Assembly: GCA_009784825.1 (NCBI GenBank)
Contig: WQXO01000007.1
Coordinates: 1-64,000, forward strand
From: Oscillospiraceae bacterium
GTDB taxonomy: Bacteria; Bacillota; Clostridia; Oscillospirales; Ruminococcaceae
Length of the DNA: 64,000 bases
Direction of reading: 5' to 3'
Translations under genes and position numbers: made by a program
Part shown: piece by piece, positions 8,199 to 17,100 of the stretch
Layout of the letters: each line of letters opens with the position of its first letter
Position numbering within the stretch: the first letter of the stretch is position 1
The notes under the pieces: generated by a model
The model's database searches: none
What the model saw: the letters and a program-made list of their open reading frames with translations, nothing else
What the model was told of the DNA's origin: nothing

Positions 8199-9296
8199 TC
8201 ACCACAATTCGGGAGTAAACCTGCTTTGTTCGTTATTCTGCTCTGCCCATAACGCAGAAACATTTCCTAAGGCGTGATAAAAATCCTCATATTCCTCGAA
8301 GATTTTCGGTTTCTTTTTACTTATCTGTGTCACATCGGAGTAATGACCTAACGCATATTCTGTAATCCCCGAATTGTCGATAACCTTCAGCACTCTTATA
8401 GTGCCGCTGTCTTTACTGTATGCGGGCGGTGTCATTTTAATCTGCTGTATATCCTTAAAATGAACTATCTTTTCGTCGAACACAACACGGTCAGGATAAA
8501 GCGTGACCTTCTCGGGAGCGGTATTTCTCACCTTTGAAAGCGGTCTCAAGGCTAATATGAAAGGGAGCGACATTAAAATTCCCGCAACAACCGTCAAGAA
8601 TATTAACATACCTCCGGCATTTTGTAAAGCAGCAGAATCACCATTAATTGCAGGTATAATAAATGTTATGAAAAATAACAATGCAGTTATTATCCCCATA
8701 GTGATTATCAGTATTTTAAACAGATTTTTGTACTTGTTTATAAACGCTTCTTTGTTTATAGTGAATACTAACGGCTCAGCTTCCAACGCACTAACCGCTT
8801 GACGGAAACCCTCGCCTTGCTCGTCCTCAACAGGCTTACTCAGGTTCTGCCTGAACCCACGCGAATCTACATATGCCATACATTCCTCGAATGTCTTCTG
8901 TGAGAAGTTGTGACAGGTATAATCCTTATACTTGTCGCTGTCCTTAGGGATAACTCTTAATTTCCGACTTGTTAAAATAGGAATAAAGTACCAACTGTGC
9001 ACATCAACATGTGAAGTAAAATCATTCTCGCTGAACGTGAAACGCTTATACTCCCTACCCCTTCTTTTGAAAGAAACCGCCTCATCGGTTACTGTGACCT
9101 TTATATTATGTAAAGGCAGCACAATTACAGCCGCCACCCCTAACCCGAATAATACCGAAACAATTGCAATAGCGGCAATATTCCCTTCACCGTAAATAGA
9201 TATAGCTAATGCCATGGTTAAAAAAACGGGCAGAACAGCGACTTTAATAATCCCCAATAACACAAGAAGCAAACTTGATTTATATTCTTTTTCCAT
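8199..9296 (-). CDS. Membrane protein with two bacterial PH-like domains, unknown function
   Basis: 365 aa from ATG 9296; AGAGG lies 8 nt upstream, and the longer open frame would run into the divergent SDR gene. The layout is duplicated: two helices (about 7-60), a beta-rich segment (KVTVTDEAVSFKRRGREY onward, about 63-150), two more helices (about 185-250), then a second beta-rich segment (KVTLYPDRVVFDEKIVHF, about 270-335). Each beta-rich part reads like a bPH domain following a membrane hairpin. No enzyme motif is seen. It is convergent with the aminotransferase and divergent from the SDR gene. Confidence 0.65.
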   Translation of the reverse strand: MEKEYKSSLLLVLLGIIKVAVLPVFLTMALAISIYGEGNIAAIAIVSVLFGLGVAAVIVLPLHNIKVTVTDEAVSFKRRGREYKRFTFSENDFTSHVDVHSWYFIPILTSRKLRVIPKDSDKYKDYTCHNFSQKTFEECMAYVDSRGFRQNLSKPVEDEQGEGFRQAVSALEAEPLVFTINKEAFINKYKNLFKILIITMGIITALLFFITFIIPAINGDSAALQNAGGMLIFLTVVAGILMSLPFILALRPLSKVRNTAPEKVTLYPDRVVFDEKIVHFKDIQQIKMTPPAYSKDSGTIRVLKVIDNSGITEYALGHYSDVTQISKKKPKIFEEYEDFYHALGNVSALWAEQNNEQSRFTPELW

Positions 9297-9326
9297 AATG
9301 TACCTCTTTTTTAATTTCTTTCGACA

Positions 9327-9355
9327 ATTATACCAAACTTTTAATAAATAATCAA
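9327..9355 (-). promoter_or_regulatory. Sigma-A promoter of the PH-like membrane gene
   Basis: Minus strand TTGATT (9355-9350), 17-bp spacer, TATAAT (9332-9327), about 30 bp before the ATG at 9296. Confidence 0.6.
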
Positions 9356-9366
9356 GGAGAAAAGCT

Positions 9367-10305
9367 ATGAAAATTTTCATCACAGGCGGAACCGGAAACA
9401 TCGGGCAATATGTTGTGCTCGATGCAATCGCAAAAGGACACCAAGCGGTGGTTCTTTCACGCACCCCCGAAAAACATTCTGCGTTATCCGAAATGAAAGG
9501 CGTAAGTTTAGTTAAAGGAACAATAACCGACTATGACATATTGCGTGACTGTGTAAAAAGCTGTGACGCTGTTATCCACATTGCCTTAGGCTGGGGAGAT
9601 GAACCGGTCACAATGCTTCAAGCAGACACAACTGCCACAGTTCACCTCCTTGAAATGTCGGAAAGAGCGGGTATAAAAAAGTTTATCTACACCAGCTCAA
9701 CTGCGGCTATGGGGCGTATGCGTGATAATATGGACGAAACCGTCATGAACCTGCCGCTTGATTTATACGGAAGCACAAAGTCTGCCTCAGAAGCGTATGT
9801 TCTCGGGTTCAGCAATTATTATGGGGAGACCTTGGTCAGCGGCAATGCAGTCGGCATGAAACGCAATATTATCCGCCCGGGATATACATTTTCAAATCCG
9901 CCATATCCCGGCGGCTCATCGCAATCCGACAGGCGGTTCCGTGATATTACCAACGCAGTTGTAACCAATCAACCAATTCAAGTCATCGCAAGAGACGGGA
10001 CGCAGTTCCTGTCAGCCGAACAAATCGCTAAATTATACACCGCTTTACTCGAAAGCGACTTAAACGAAGAAATATTCTTAGTCTTAGGAAAAGAATATAC
10101 CACATGGGAACGTGTCGCACAGATTGCTTTAGAGGAATACCCCTCCTCCAAATCAATAATCGACTTGTATGACGCAGGCTGGGGTGAACCAATGCTATAC
10201 AATATCGAGAAAATGAACAGGATATTCGGCTTAGAGTTCTCGGGAGAAGATGAAATAAGAAAGCATGTTAAATGGAATTTGGAAATGTCGTTATCAGGAA
10301 AGTAA
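9367..10305 (+). CDS. NAD(P)-dependent epimerase/dehydratase (extended SDR)
   Basis: 312 aa Rossmann-fold enzyme. The N-terminal nucleotide-binding motif is ITGGTGNIGQYV (4-15, TGxxGxxG type). YTSSTAAMG (about 101-109) contains the active-site Ser/Thr, and YGSTKSASE (about 125-133) the YxxxK catalytic pair. The C-terminal half (VLGKEYTTWERVAQIA) is typical of NAD-dependent epimerase/dehydratase domains. The substrate is unknown and no sugar pathway surrounds it. AAGGAG precedes the ATG by 7 nt. It is a single-gene unit closed by a strong hairpin. Confidence 0.85.
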   Translation: MKIFITGGTGNIGQYVVLDAIAKGHQAVVLSRTPEKHSALSEMKGVSLVKGTITDYDILRDCVKSCDAVIHIALGWGDEPVTMLQADTTATVHLLEMSERAGIKKFIYTSSTAAMGRMRDNMDETVMNLPLDLYGSTKSASEAYVLGFSNYYGETLVSGNAVGMKRNIIRPGYTFSNPPYPGGSSQSDRRFRDITNAVVTNQPIQVIARDGTQFLSAEQIAKLYTALLESDLNEEIFLVLGKEYTTWERVAQIALEEYPSSKSIIDLYDAGWGEPMLYNIEKMNRIFGLEFSGEDEIRKHVKWNLEMSLSGK

Positions 10306-10320
10306 CTATGTAAAACAAAA

Positions 10321-10360
10321 TCCCCGTAGGCTGTTCACTCAACGCCTACGGGATTTTTTC
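10321..10360. terminator. Bidirectional terminator shared by convergent genes
   Basis: CCCGTAGGC (10323-10331) pairs with GCCTACGGG (10344-10352), flanked by A-rich and T-rich runs. The right arm encodes the last residues of the convergent gene at 10339, so the terminator is embedded in its 3' coding end. Confidence 0.8.
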
Positions 10361-10713
10361 TTATTAATCTTGTTTTCAATCATTTCCTGCTTTAAATCCT
10401 TACAGCTCTCACAACGGTATTCGGGGCGTTTGTCCTGTCTGCGGTTATACTTGAACCACTCGACAATTCGATAACCCCTCCCGACTTTCCCGCAATTGAA
10501 ACACTCAACATCGTCTTTAATTTCCCAAAGCGGGTTCTTGGTGATTGTCTTGAATATAAACCTGTCCACCCAAAAGAAAATCAACCCGCCGATTAAATTT
10601 GCAATAACGGTAGCCAATATGGTGTTCATATTGCTGAGCAGGATTAAAACCACCGCCAATATAGGCGTGCTTAACTGCCAGCGAATTAAATAAAACAGGT
10701 ATTTTTTAATCAT
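10339..10713 (-). CDS. Membrane-anchored zinc-ribbon protein, unknown function
   Basis: 124 aa from ATG 10713 (GGGAAG 9 nt upstream; a TTG at 10722 has no usable spacing). Two hydrophobic segments (about 5-25 and 30-50) resemble a GtrA-like hairpin. They are followed by a cytoplasmic Cys pair CFNCG and, about 30 residues later, CESCK: a probable four-Cys zinc ribbon. The tail is strongly basic (NKKKSRRR). It follows the RNase Z gene by 21 bp on the same strand and is the last gene of that operon. Confidence 0.65.
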   Translation of the reverse strand: MIKKYLFYLIRWQLSTPILAVVLILLSNMNTILATVIANLIGGLIFFWVDRFIFKTITKNPLWEIKDDVECFNCGKVGRGYRIVEWFKYNRRQDKRPEYRCESCKDLKQEMIENKINKKKSRRR

Positions 10714-10734
10714 TGTTTTCAACTTCCCATATAG

Positions 10735-11643
10735 TTATTCATCAATCGTAATCGCCATACCGTCATACGCCGCATGAGTATTCTCGAAAATCCCTCTGAC
10801 AAGTTTTACCCCGTCCTTAGGGCGTTCCAATGCGGGGCTGTAATGAGTCAGCCATAATTGCTTTGCACCGCATTTCTTAGCCAAATTAGCACTGTCCGAG
10901 AAAAGCATGTGCTGTTTTTCCTCGATTTTCGTCCGCATTTCCTCATCGAAATACATACCCTCACTTATGAGTAAATCCACATCACGGGCGAAATCCACCA
11001 TTTCGGGAACAGGTCGTGTATCGGTCATATAACATATTGAAATGGTTTTCCGCTCCCCATCAAGAACCTGTTGCGGTTGAATAATTCTGCCATCGTCCAA
11101 AGTAACTGTTTCGCCTGCGTGCAGAAGCTTATACATTTGTACGGGAATATCTAAAGCGGCGGCTTTTTCGGGGTTGAACACGGGTTTCCTGAACAGCTGA
11201 GTTTTATAACCCAAGCAAGTCGTTCTGTGCCTTAACGGAAGTGCAGAAACGGTCATACCCGCTTTCTCGAAGGAAGCGGGATTAAGCTTGTCCAATTCGA
11301 CTATATTAAGGAGGTACGGCAGCTTAGGTGCGATTATTGTCAAAGCGGAAACTATTCTGTTTAATCCCACGGGCCCTGCAATTGTGAGCGGCTGTGTCCT
11401 CGCCGAATTTGCAAGGGTGAGGAGCAGTCCCGGTAATCCGGAAACATGGTCAGCGTGGAAATGTGTTATCAGGAGCAGCTCAAGTCTGCTCGGTTTAAGT
11501 CCCGCTTTTTTTAATGCGATTTGCGTCCCCTCACCGCAATCAATTAATATGGCTTGTCCCTGATATTCAATCCAGCAACAAGTCAACCAACGATTAGGTA
11601 AGGGAACCATTCCCCCTGTTCCGGGTAAACATACGTCAATCAT
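10735..11643 (-). CDS. rnz: Ribonuclease Z (tRNA 3' endonuclease)
   Basis: 302 aa metallo-beta-lactamase fold nuclease that removes 3' trailers from tRNA precursors. The motif THFHADHVSGL carries His61, His63, Asp65 and His66, and the N-terminal GTGGMVPLP loop and DCGEGTQ (35-41) are RNase Z signatures. Further ligands are likely in YMTDTR and in WLTHYSP near the C-terminus, with length typical for the family. The start overlaps the stop of the small gene upstream by 4 bp. The nearby tRNA-Leu lacks an encoded CCA, consistent with a need for RNase Z processing. Confidence 0.9.
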   Translation of the reverse strand: MIDVCLPGTGGMVPLPNRWLTCCWIEYQGQAILIDCGEGTQIALKKAGLKPSRLELLLITHFHADHVSGLPGLLLTLANSARTQPLTIAGPVGLNRIVSALTIIAPKLPYLLNIVELDKLNPASFEKAGMTVSALPLRHRTTCLGYKTQLFRKPVFNPEKAAALDIPVQMYKLLHAGETVTLDDGRIIQPQQVLDGERKTISICYMTDTRPVPEMVDFARDVDLLISEGMYFDEEMRTKIEEKQHMLFSDSANLAKKCGAKQLWLTHYSPALERPKDGVKLVRGIFENTHAAYDGMAITIDE

Positions 11644-11837
11644 TTTTCGTCCTTTTTCTCTTGTATACTTGCGAATGTAACAATAACACTTCCGATTGCA
11701 ATAAGCAGATTGCCGAGCATATTAAGGTCATCATTATCCAACCCCTCGGACAACAGCATGGAAGCCGCATCGGTTATTCCGAGAATTTCACATTTATTTA
11801 ATCGGCTTATCCCTTTAAGACAATTACATTTATCCAT
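11640..11837 (-). CDS. Small conserved-looking membrane peptide, unknown function
   Basis: 65 aa: a Cys-containing N-terminus (MDKCNCLKGISRLNKCEI), a polar helix, then one hydrophobic segment (LNMLGNLLIAIGSVIVTFA, about 38-56) and a charged tail. The 4-bp overlap with rnz and the 9-bp gap from the lipid kinase argue that it is a real operon member, although no clear ribosome binding site is visible. Family not recognised. Confidence 0.6.
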   Translation of the reverse strand: MDKCNCLKGISRLNKCEILGITDAASMLLSEGLDNDDLNMLGNLLIAIGSVIVTFASIQEKKDEK

Positions 11838-11846
11838 AATGGATTA

Positions 11847-12731
11847 TTATATGCGGATAATGCCTTTCTTGTGTAAATTCGTGATGACTGCTTTATTGTG
11901 GATTCCGCCGTCCTCCCCGTCTAAGCACCACGCAATGGGTGCTTGTGAATCAAACTCAACCTCAGAAACCCGCTCGAAAATTACATAATTCGGGTCGAAC
12001 TTCTGCATAGACAAATCCATTATTATTTTACTCAAAAGCACGGGGTTTTTCGGGTCTTTCACTAATGTCATCTCGAACATGCCGTCATTTAGTTTTACCT
12101 TTGCTTTATCTAACTTAAACATTCCCGCAACTGATGTAGAATTGGTTACTAATCCTACGATAAAGTCATCAGTAACAGTTTTCCCGTTGTAATTGACGGT
12201 CAAGCGTTCACTCGGAATATCTACAGCCTGTTTAATCCCCTCCATAATATACGCCAAATGCCCGAACGTCCTTTTCATGTCCTGAGGAACGGTGTATGAC
12301 ACCGAGGTAAACATTCCGAACGCCGCAACATATATGAAGTGACGATTATTAAACGTACCAAAGTCAAGCGGGCGATTTCTCCCATGGATAATCGCCTTAG
12401 CCGCCATTATTATATCCGACGGCATCCCCACCGTAAACGCAAAATCATTCGCCGTCCCCGCCGGTATAAACCCGAACGCAGGCGGCTCGGATAACTGTGC
12501 TAACCCGTTCACAGTTTCGGACAACGTCCCGTCCCCGCCGTAGCACACAATAAGGTTATATCCCATACCCGATTTTATGACCTTCTGCATTGCGTCTGAC
12601 TTTTTCGCAGTCGGGAACACAGTGACCTCATATTTACTTGCGGAAAACTCACTGACAAGGTCAAGCAACGCACTCCCCGCACGCATTTTCCCCGCATTCG
12701 GGTTGACAATCAAAAGCAGTTTTTTAGCCAT
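11847..12731 (-). CDS. Diacylglycerol/lipid kinase (YegS/BmrU/DagK type)
   Basis: 294 aa from ATG 12731 (GAGGG 5 nt upstream). The catalytic domain shows IVNPNAGK (8-15), the phosphate-loop motif CYGGDGTLSE (about 60-69) and GTANDFAF (about 86-93), all diagnostic of DAGK_cat. The C-terminal beta-sandwich carries the LDDGxFE-like motif as LNDGMFEM. It would phosphorylate diacylglycerol or a related lipid at the membrane. It overlaps the anti-sigma-like gene by 8 bp and heads the rnz part of the operon. Confidence 0.88.
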   Translation of the reverse strand: MAKKLLLIVNPNAGKMRAGSALLDLVSEFSASKYEVTVFPTAKKSDAMQKVIKSGMGYNLIVCYGGDGTLSETVNGLAQLSEPPAFGFIPAGTANDFAFTVGMPSDIIMAAKAIIHGRNRPLDFGTFNNRHFIYVAAFGMFTSVSYTVPQDMKRTFGHLAYIMEGIKQAVDIPSERLTVNYNGKTVTDDFIVGLVTNSTSVAGMFKLDKAKVKLNDGMFEMTLVKDPKNPVLLSKIIMDLSMQKFDPNYVIFERVSEVEFDSQAPIAWCLDGEDGGIHNKAVITNLHKKGIIRI

Positions 12732-13314
12732 TATAACCCTCAATCAAAGCGAATAATTCATCGAACAGCTCACCCTCATATACATGAATATTATACATAT
12801 CTGTCTGAATTTCTATATAGCTTGCTCCTGCAACATCGCCGGAATAGTTAATTATTCTTTCATACAAATAGTATTGCTCATCACCGGATAATATAACAAA
12901 ATTAGTTATATAATCCTCACCAACATATCTGACAGCTAAAATTTCAGAAGCTCCCGAATTAATAATCGTCACTGATTCATTGCGTTCTTGAAGTCCATAA
13001 TCAGCTTCGTCGTTGTCTTCCATATCATAAAAGCTTGTAACAGTCATCGGCGAAGCTTCCCCGAATGTGGCTTCGGGAGAAGCACCGGCATCGTTTAAAT
13101 AATTATTCATGAATAAAACAGGCAACAGGAACACTGCACCGATTAATAATACCAGCGAGGCAGCAACGGCAAGCGGTGCTTTCATCGAAAAGGGCTTGCG
13201 GATTACCTGCGGACGTGACTTTTCATTGAGCAGCTTTTGAACAAGCTCTCCCGCAAACTCTGCCCTCACCTCGATTAATTCATTATCTTTCTTATACAGT
13301 TCACCGAAAGTCAT
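12724..13314 (-). CDS. Single-pass membrane protein, candidate anti-sigma factor
   Basis: 196 aa from ATG 13314, chosen over GTG 13323 because the AGGGGG site is 8 nt upstream of the ATG. A cytoplasmic segment of about 45 residues precedes one transmembrane helix (LAVAASLVLLIGAVFLLPVL, about 48-67), and the rest is an extracytoplasmic beta-rich domain. The gene overlaps the end of the sigma-factor gene by 14 bp. This topology and position are those of ECF anti-sigma factors, but the usual zinc HxxxCxxC motif is absent, so the role is inferred from context. Confidence 0.65.
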   Translation of the reverse strand: MTFGELYKKDNELIEVRAEFAGELVQKLLNEKSRPQVIRKPFSMKAPLAVAASLVLLIGAVFLLPVLFMNNYLNDAGASPEATFGEASPMTVTSFYDMEDNDEADYGLQERNESVTIINSGASEILAVRYVGEDYITNFVILSGDEQYYLYERIINYSGDVAGASYIEIQTDMYNIHVYEGELFDELFALIEGYNG

Positions 13315-13792
13315 CTGCCACACCCCCTAACTTTTCCTTCATCATAACACGAGCCCTCTTCAGCCGTGATTTTACGGTATTCTCTCCCAATCCCGTAACC
13401 TTGCTGATTCTATTAATCGGCATATCCTCATAATAAAACAGATGTATAACCACTCTATATTTCTCCGGCAACGACTGCACAGCGGGATACACCACCGAAT
13501 GTGCTTCAACCCTTTCGAGGTTCTCGTCAAACGAACCGGTGTTTTCGTCAAATTCGCCGCCTGAACGCCTTTTCCATGCCGACGACGCAAGGTTAATCGA
13601 AACATTGATAGCTGTTCGGATTAACCACGCCTTACGGTGTTCCTCGTCTTTGTAGGTTTTACCGGCTCGTATGTAACTGAGAAACACGTCTTGAACAATG
13701 TCCTCAGCGTCATGCGAATTGCCGGCTCTCGCAAAGGCAAGGCGGTAAAGCATATCGGAATAATTTCGCACGACTTGGTCGATTGAATCCAT
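13301..13792 (-). CDS. ECF-type RNA polymerase sigma factor
   Basis: 163 aa with the two-domain ECF layout. Region 2 runs about 8-70 and includes AEDIVQDVFLSYIR (about 30-43) and KAWLIRTAINV. Region 4 runs about 105-158: LPEKYRVVIHLFYYEDM followed by the helix-turn-helix ISKVTGLGENTVKSRLKRA. GAAAGGGA lies about 9 nt before the ATG. It is the first gene of an operon with the membrane partner, lipid kinase, small peptide, rnz and the zinc-ribbon protein, so it may autoregulate this group. Confidence 0.9.
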   Translation of the reverse strand: MDSIDQVVRNYSDMLYRLAFARAGNSHDAEDIVQDVFLSYIRAGKTYKDEEHRKAWLIRTAINVSINLASSAWKRRSGGEFDENTGSFDENLERVEAHSVVYPAVQSLPEKYRVVIHLFYYEDMPINRISKVTGLGENTVKSRLKRARVMMKEKLGGVADDFR

Positions 13793-13880
13793 AACGAAAA
13801 TTCCCTTTCATATATTAACACAAGATTAGTCTTGATAAAGTTGCACATATTATATCACAATATTAAAAAAAATGCAACAA

Positions 13881-13915
13881 AAAAACACAGCGGATATTTC
13901 CGCCGTGTTTTTTTC
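13881..13915. terminator. Bidirectional terminator downstream of the Cys-rich peptide gene
   Basis: ACACAGCGGA (13885-13894) pairs with TCCGCCGTGT (13899-13908) with one A-C mismatch, and A-runs and T-runs flank both sides. It stops the minus-strand Cys-rich gene before the sigma-factor promoter region. Confidence 0.8.
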
Positions 13916-13926
13916 CATTAGGTAGG

Positions 13927-14046
13927 TTAGCAGCAGCAATCATTGCCCCGTCTGCATTCGCAGCCACAGCCGTCGTTTCCGCCAAAACCGCCGCAGCAAA
14001 TAAGTAACAGGATGATAATCCAGCAGCAATTGTTGTTTCCAAACAT
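13927..14046 (-). CDS. 39-residue Cys-rich membrane peptide, candidate sporulation protein
   Basis: ATG 14046 preceded by a strong GGAGGAG site with 8-nt spacing, stop TAA at 13927-13929. The product opens MFGNNNCCWIIILLLICC, continues with a glycine/aspartate stretch and ends in DCCC: one short hydrophobic helix flanked by ten Cys residues. The pattern recalls the tiny Gly/Cys-rich YjcZ-like peptides made by spore formers, but the match is by impression only. It is monocistronic with its own terminator. A larger reading frame on the same strand covers the locus but has no good start signal. Confidence 0.7.
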   Translation of the reverse strand: MFGNNNCCWIIILLLICCGGFGGNDGCGCECRRGNDCCC

Positions 14047-14075
14047 TTTATGTTCTCCTCCTTATAGAATTTTGA

Positions 14076-14089
14076 ATGAAACGTTTCAT
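14076..14089. promoter_or_regulatory. 14-bp palindrome, candidate LacI-family operator
   Basis: ATGAAACGTTTCAT is a perfect palindrome with a central CG and the AAACGTTT core typical of LacI/GalR-family sites. It lies 30 bp upstream of the Cys-rich gene start and 67 bp from the end of pyc. On the minus strand CATATAGT at about 14102-14095 resembles a mother-cell sigma -10 (CATANNNT); that reading is weak. Confidence 0.45.
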
Positions 14090-14154
14090 AATTCACTATA
14101 TGCCGGAGGCGAAAATGTGTTACTTTTGAATTATCATCTCTGAAAATATTTCTT

Positions 14155-17100
14155 TTATCCGATAGTAGCCAATAACTCCCCTGCTTTAACCAATTGTCCC
14201 TCTTTAACCAAAACCCCGCTGATTACCCCGTCGGATAATGCCACAACACTGGTTTCCATTTTCATAGCTTCAATTATGAACAAGGGTTGATTCTTTACAA
14301 CCTTGTCACCTATTTTAACATGAACCTTTGACACCGCACCGGGTATGCTCGAACCGACGTGCTTAGGGTCGTCTAAATTAGCATAAGTCACCTGCGAGGA
14401 AGCCGCTTGAACGGTTTTGTCGGCAACCGCTACGTCCCTGCGAACACCGTTAAGTTCAAACTGCATTGTCCGTGTTCCGTCATCGTTCTCCTCGCCGACA
14501 CCGATAAACTTGACCATCAAGGTTTTGCCGTCCTTAATAGAAATCTCGGTCGCTTCATTGCGTGACATTCCCATGAAATAGATATGGGAAGCCATTCGGC
14601 AGATTTCACCGTATTCCTTGCGGCGTGCGAGGAAGCTCTCGAACACCTTAGGATAGAGCCTCCAGCTGATTGCGTCACGTTCGGTCGGATTTTCCATATG
14701 CTCTTTAAGCATTTCAATCGTTCCCTCAAGATTAAACGGCTCAAGCTCCGCACCGGGCCGTCCCGTAATCGGGGTTTCCCCCTTCAGCACAACACGCTGT
14801 AATTCCTTAGGGAACCCGAACGACGGCTGCCCCATCAATCCTTTAAAATAGCTCACAACCGAATCGGGGAAGGTCAGCATTTCGCCTCGCTGAACTATGT
14901 TATCCGCATTAAGCTCATTCTGTGTCATGAAAATCGCTAAGTCCCCCACCATTTTCGACGATGGTGTAACCTTTACTATATCGCCAAGGATTTGATTGAC
15001 CTCAACATATTTGTCCTTAACCTCGTCGAAACGGTCGCCCAAACCAAGCTCAATCACCTGCGACTTCAAGTTGGTATACTGCCCGCCGGGAATTTCCAAA
15101 CGATATATTTCGGTTTCGGGAGTGATAATATCCCCCTCGAACTTGCTGTAAAACGGACGAATGTCTGCCCAATAATCGGTTAATTTCTGTAGCTTAACAT
15201 GGTCAAAGCCGGTATCTCTCTCATTACCCTCCAACGCACAAACAAGGGAATTCATCGAGGGTTGACTTGTCAGTGAACTCATGGAGGATATGGCAGTATC
15301 AACTATATCAACCCCCGCCTCACACGCCATCATATAAGCCGCAACGCCGTTCCCGCTGGTATCGTGCGTGTGGAAATGTATGGGTATATTAATGCTGTCC
15401 TTGAGGGCTTTGACTAACTTTTTAGCGGCATAAGGTTTTAATAAACCTGACATATCCTTAATCGTAAGAATATGTGCCCCCCGCTTTTCAATTTCCTTAG
15501 CATATTCAACGTAATACTTCAGGTCATACTTATCACGGTCGGAATCCAAAATATCACCGGTGTAACACATCGTAACATTAGCAACCTTACCGGTTTTAAT
15601 AATCTCCTCAATCGCATATTCCATATTCGGCAGCCAGTTAAGCGAATCGAAAACACGGAATATATCAATCCCGGACTTCGCCGCCTCTTGAATAAACTCT
15701 TTTATCAGATTATCGGGATAACTGCTGTAGCCGACTGCATTCGCCCCTCTGAACAGCATCTGCATGGGAATATTCGGAATTCTTCTCCTTAATTCGTCGA
15801 GGCGTTCCCAGGGGGACTCGTTCAAGAACCTGTACGTCGTGTCAAAGGTAGCACCTCCCCACATTTCAAGCGAGAACAAATCGCTTAAAATATGTGCCGT
15901 TGCAGTTGCAATAGTCGTCATATCACGGGTACGCATACGAGTTGCAAGCAGTGACTGCTGTGCGTCCCTCATAGTAGTATCGGTTATTAACAGCTTCTTT
16001 TGGTCAAGAATCCACTTGCTGAACTTTTCGGGTCCCTCACGGTCGAGAACCTGCTTCATTCCGTCAGGAATGGAATCCGCACTAAACTGCGGTACTCTCG
16101 GTGCATTAAACGCCGGTTTCTCCTCAATGTCGGGGTTGTCTAAAATAGTTTTCCCGATATAAGTCAAAACCTTTGCGGCACGGTCTTGCGAACTCCTAAG
16201 CTCAAACAATGACGGCGTTTCATCAATGAATTTAGTATGGCACTTTCCCGCAATAAATGTTTCGTTGGTTAAGACATTGCTCAAAAATGAAATATTGGTC
16301 TTGACCCCTCTGATACGGATTTCCTTCAACGCTCTGAGCATTTTCCGTGTTGCACCGTCGAAAGTCCTGTCAACGGTAGTAAGTTTAACAAGCAGACTGT
16401 CGTAATAAGGTGTAATAACCGCCCCGGTGAACGCATTACCTGCGTCTAATCTTACGCCAAATCCTCCCCCCGACTGGTAGGCGGCGATTTTCCCGGTATC
16501 GGGCGCGAAATTATTAGCAGGGTCTTCGGTGGTAACACGGCTTTGAATGGAATACCCGAACAACCTTACATCTTCCTGTGAAGTTATCCCGATTTCCGGG
16601 TCAGACAGCCTGCACCCTTGTGCAATGGCAATCTGCGACTGAACTATATCAATCCCTGTTACCATTTCCGTAACAGTATGCTCTACTTGGATACGAGGGT
16701 TCATCTCGATGAAATAATGGTCGCCATGCTTGTCAACAAGGAACTCGACTGTTCCTGCGTTGACATAACCGACTGCTTTTGCGATTTTAACAGCGTCATT
16801 ATGAATAGCCGTCCGCTTCTCATCAGAAAGAGTGAGTGCGGGTGCAATTTCCACAACCTTTTGATAACGCCTTTGAACCGAGCAATCCCGCTCATATAAA
16901 TGAACTGTATTGCCGTAGCTGTCCGCAAGAATTTGCACTTCTATGTGCTTGGGTTCTTCAAGGTATTTTTCAAGGAACACATCAGGGCTTCCGAATGCTT
17001 TTTCCGCTTCACTTCGCACTAATGTGAACGCTTCGTCTAATTCTTCCGATTTTGTAATGAGCCTCATGCCTCGTCCGCCGCCGCCTGCCGCCGCTTTAAG

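Noticed and set aside
13863-14096. 77-aa minus-strand frame over the Cys-rich peptide locus
   Set aside because: It starts 50 bp upstream without a binding site and runs through the terminator; the 39-aa frame has the correct signals.
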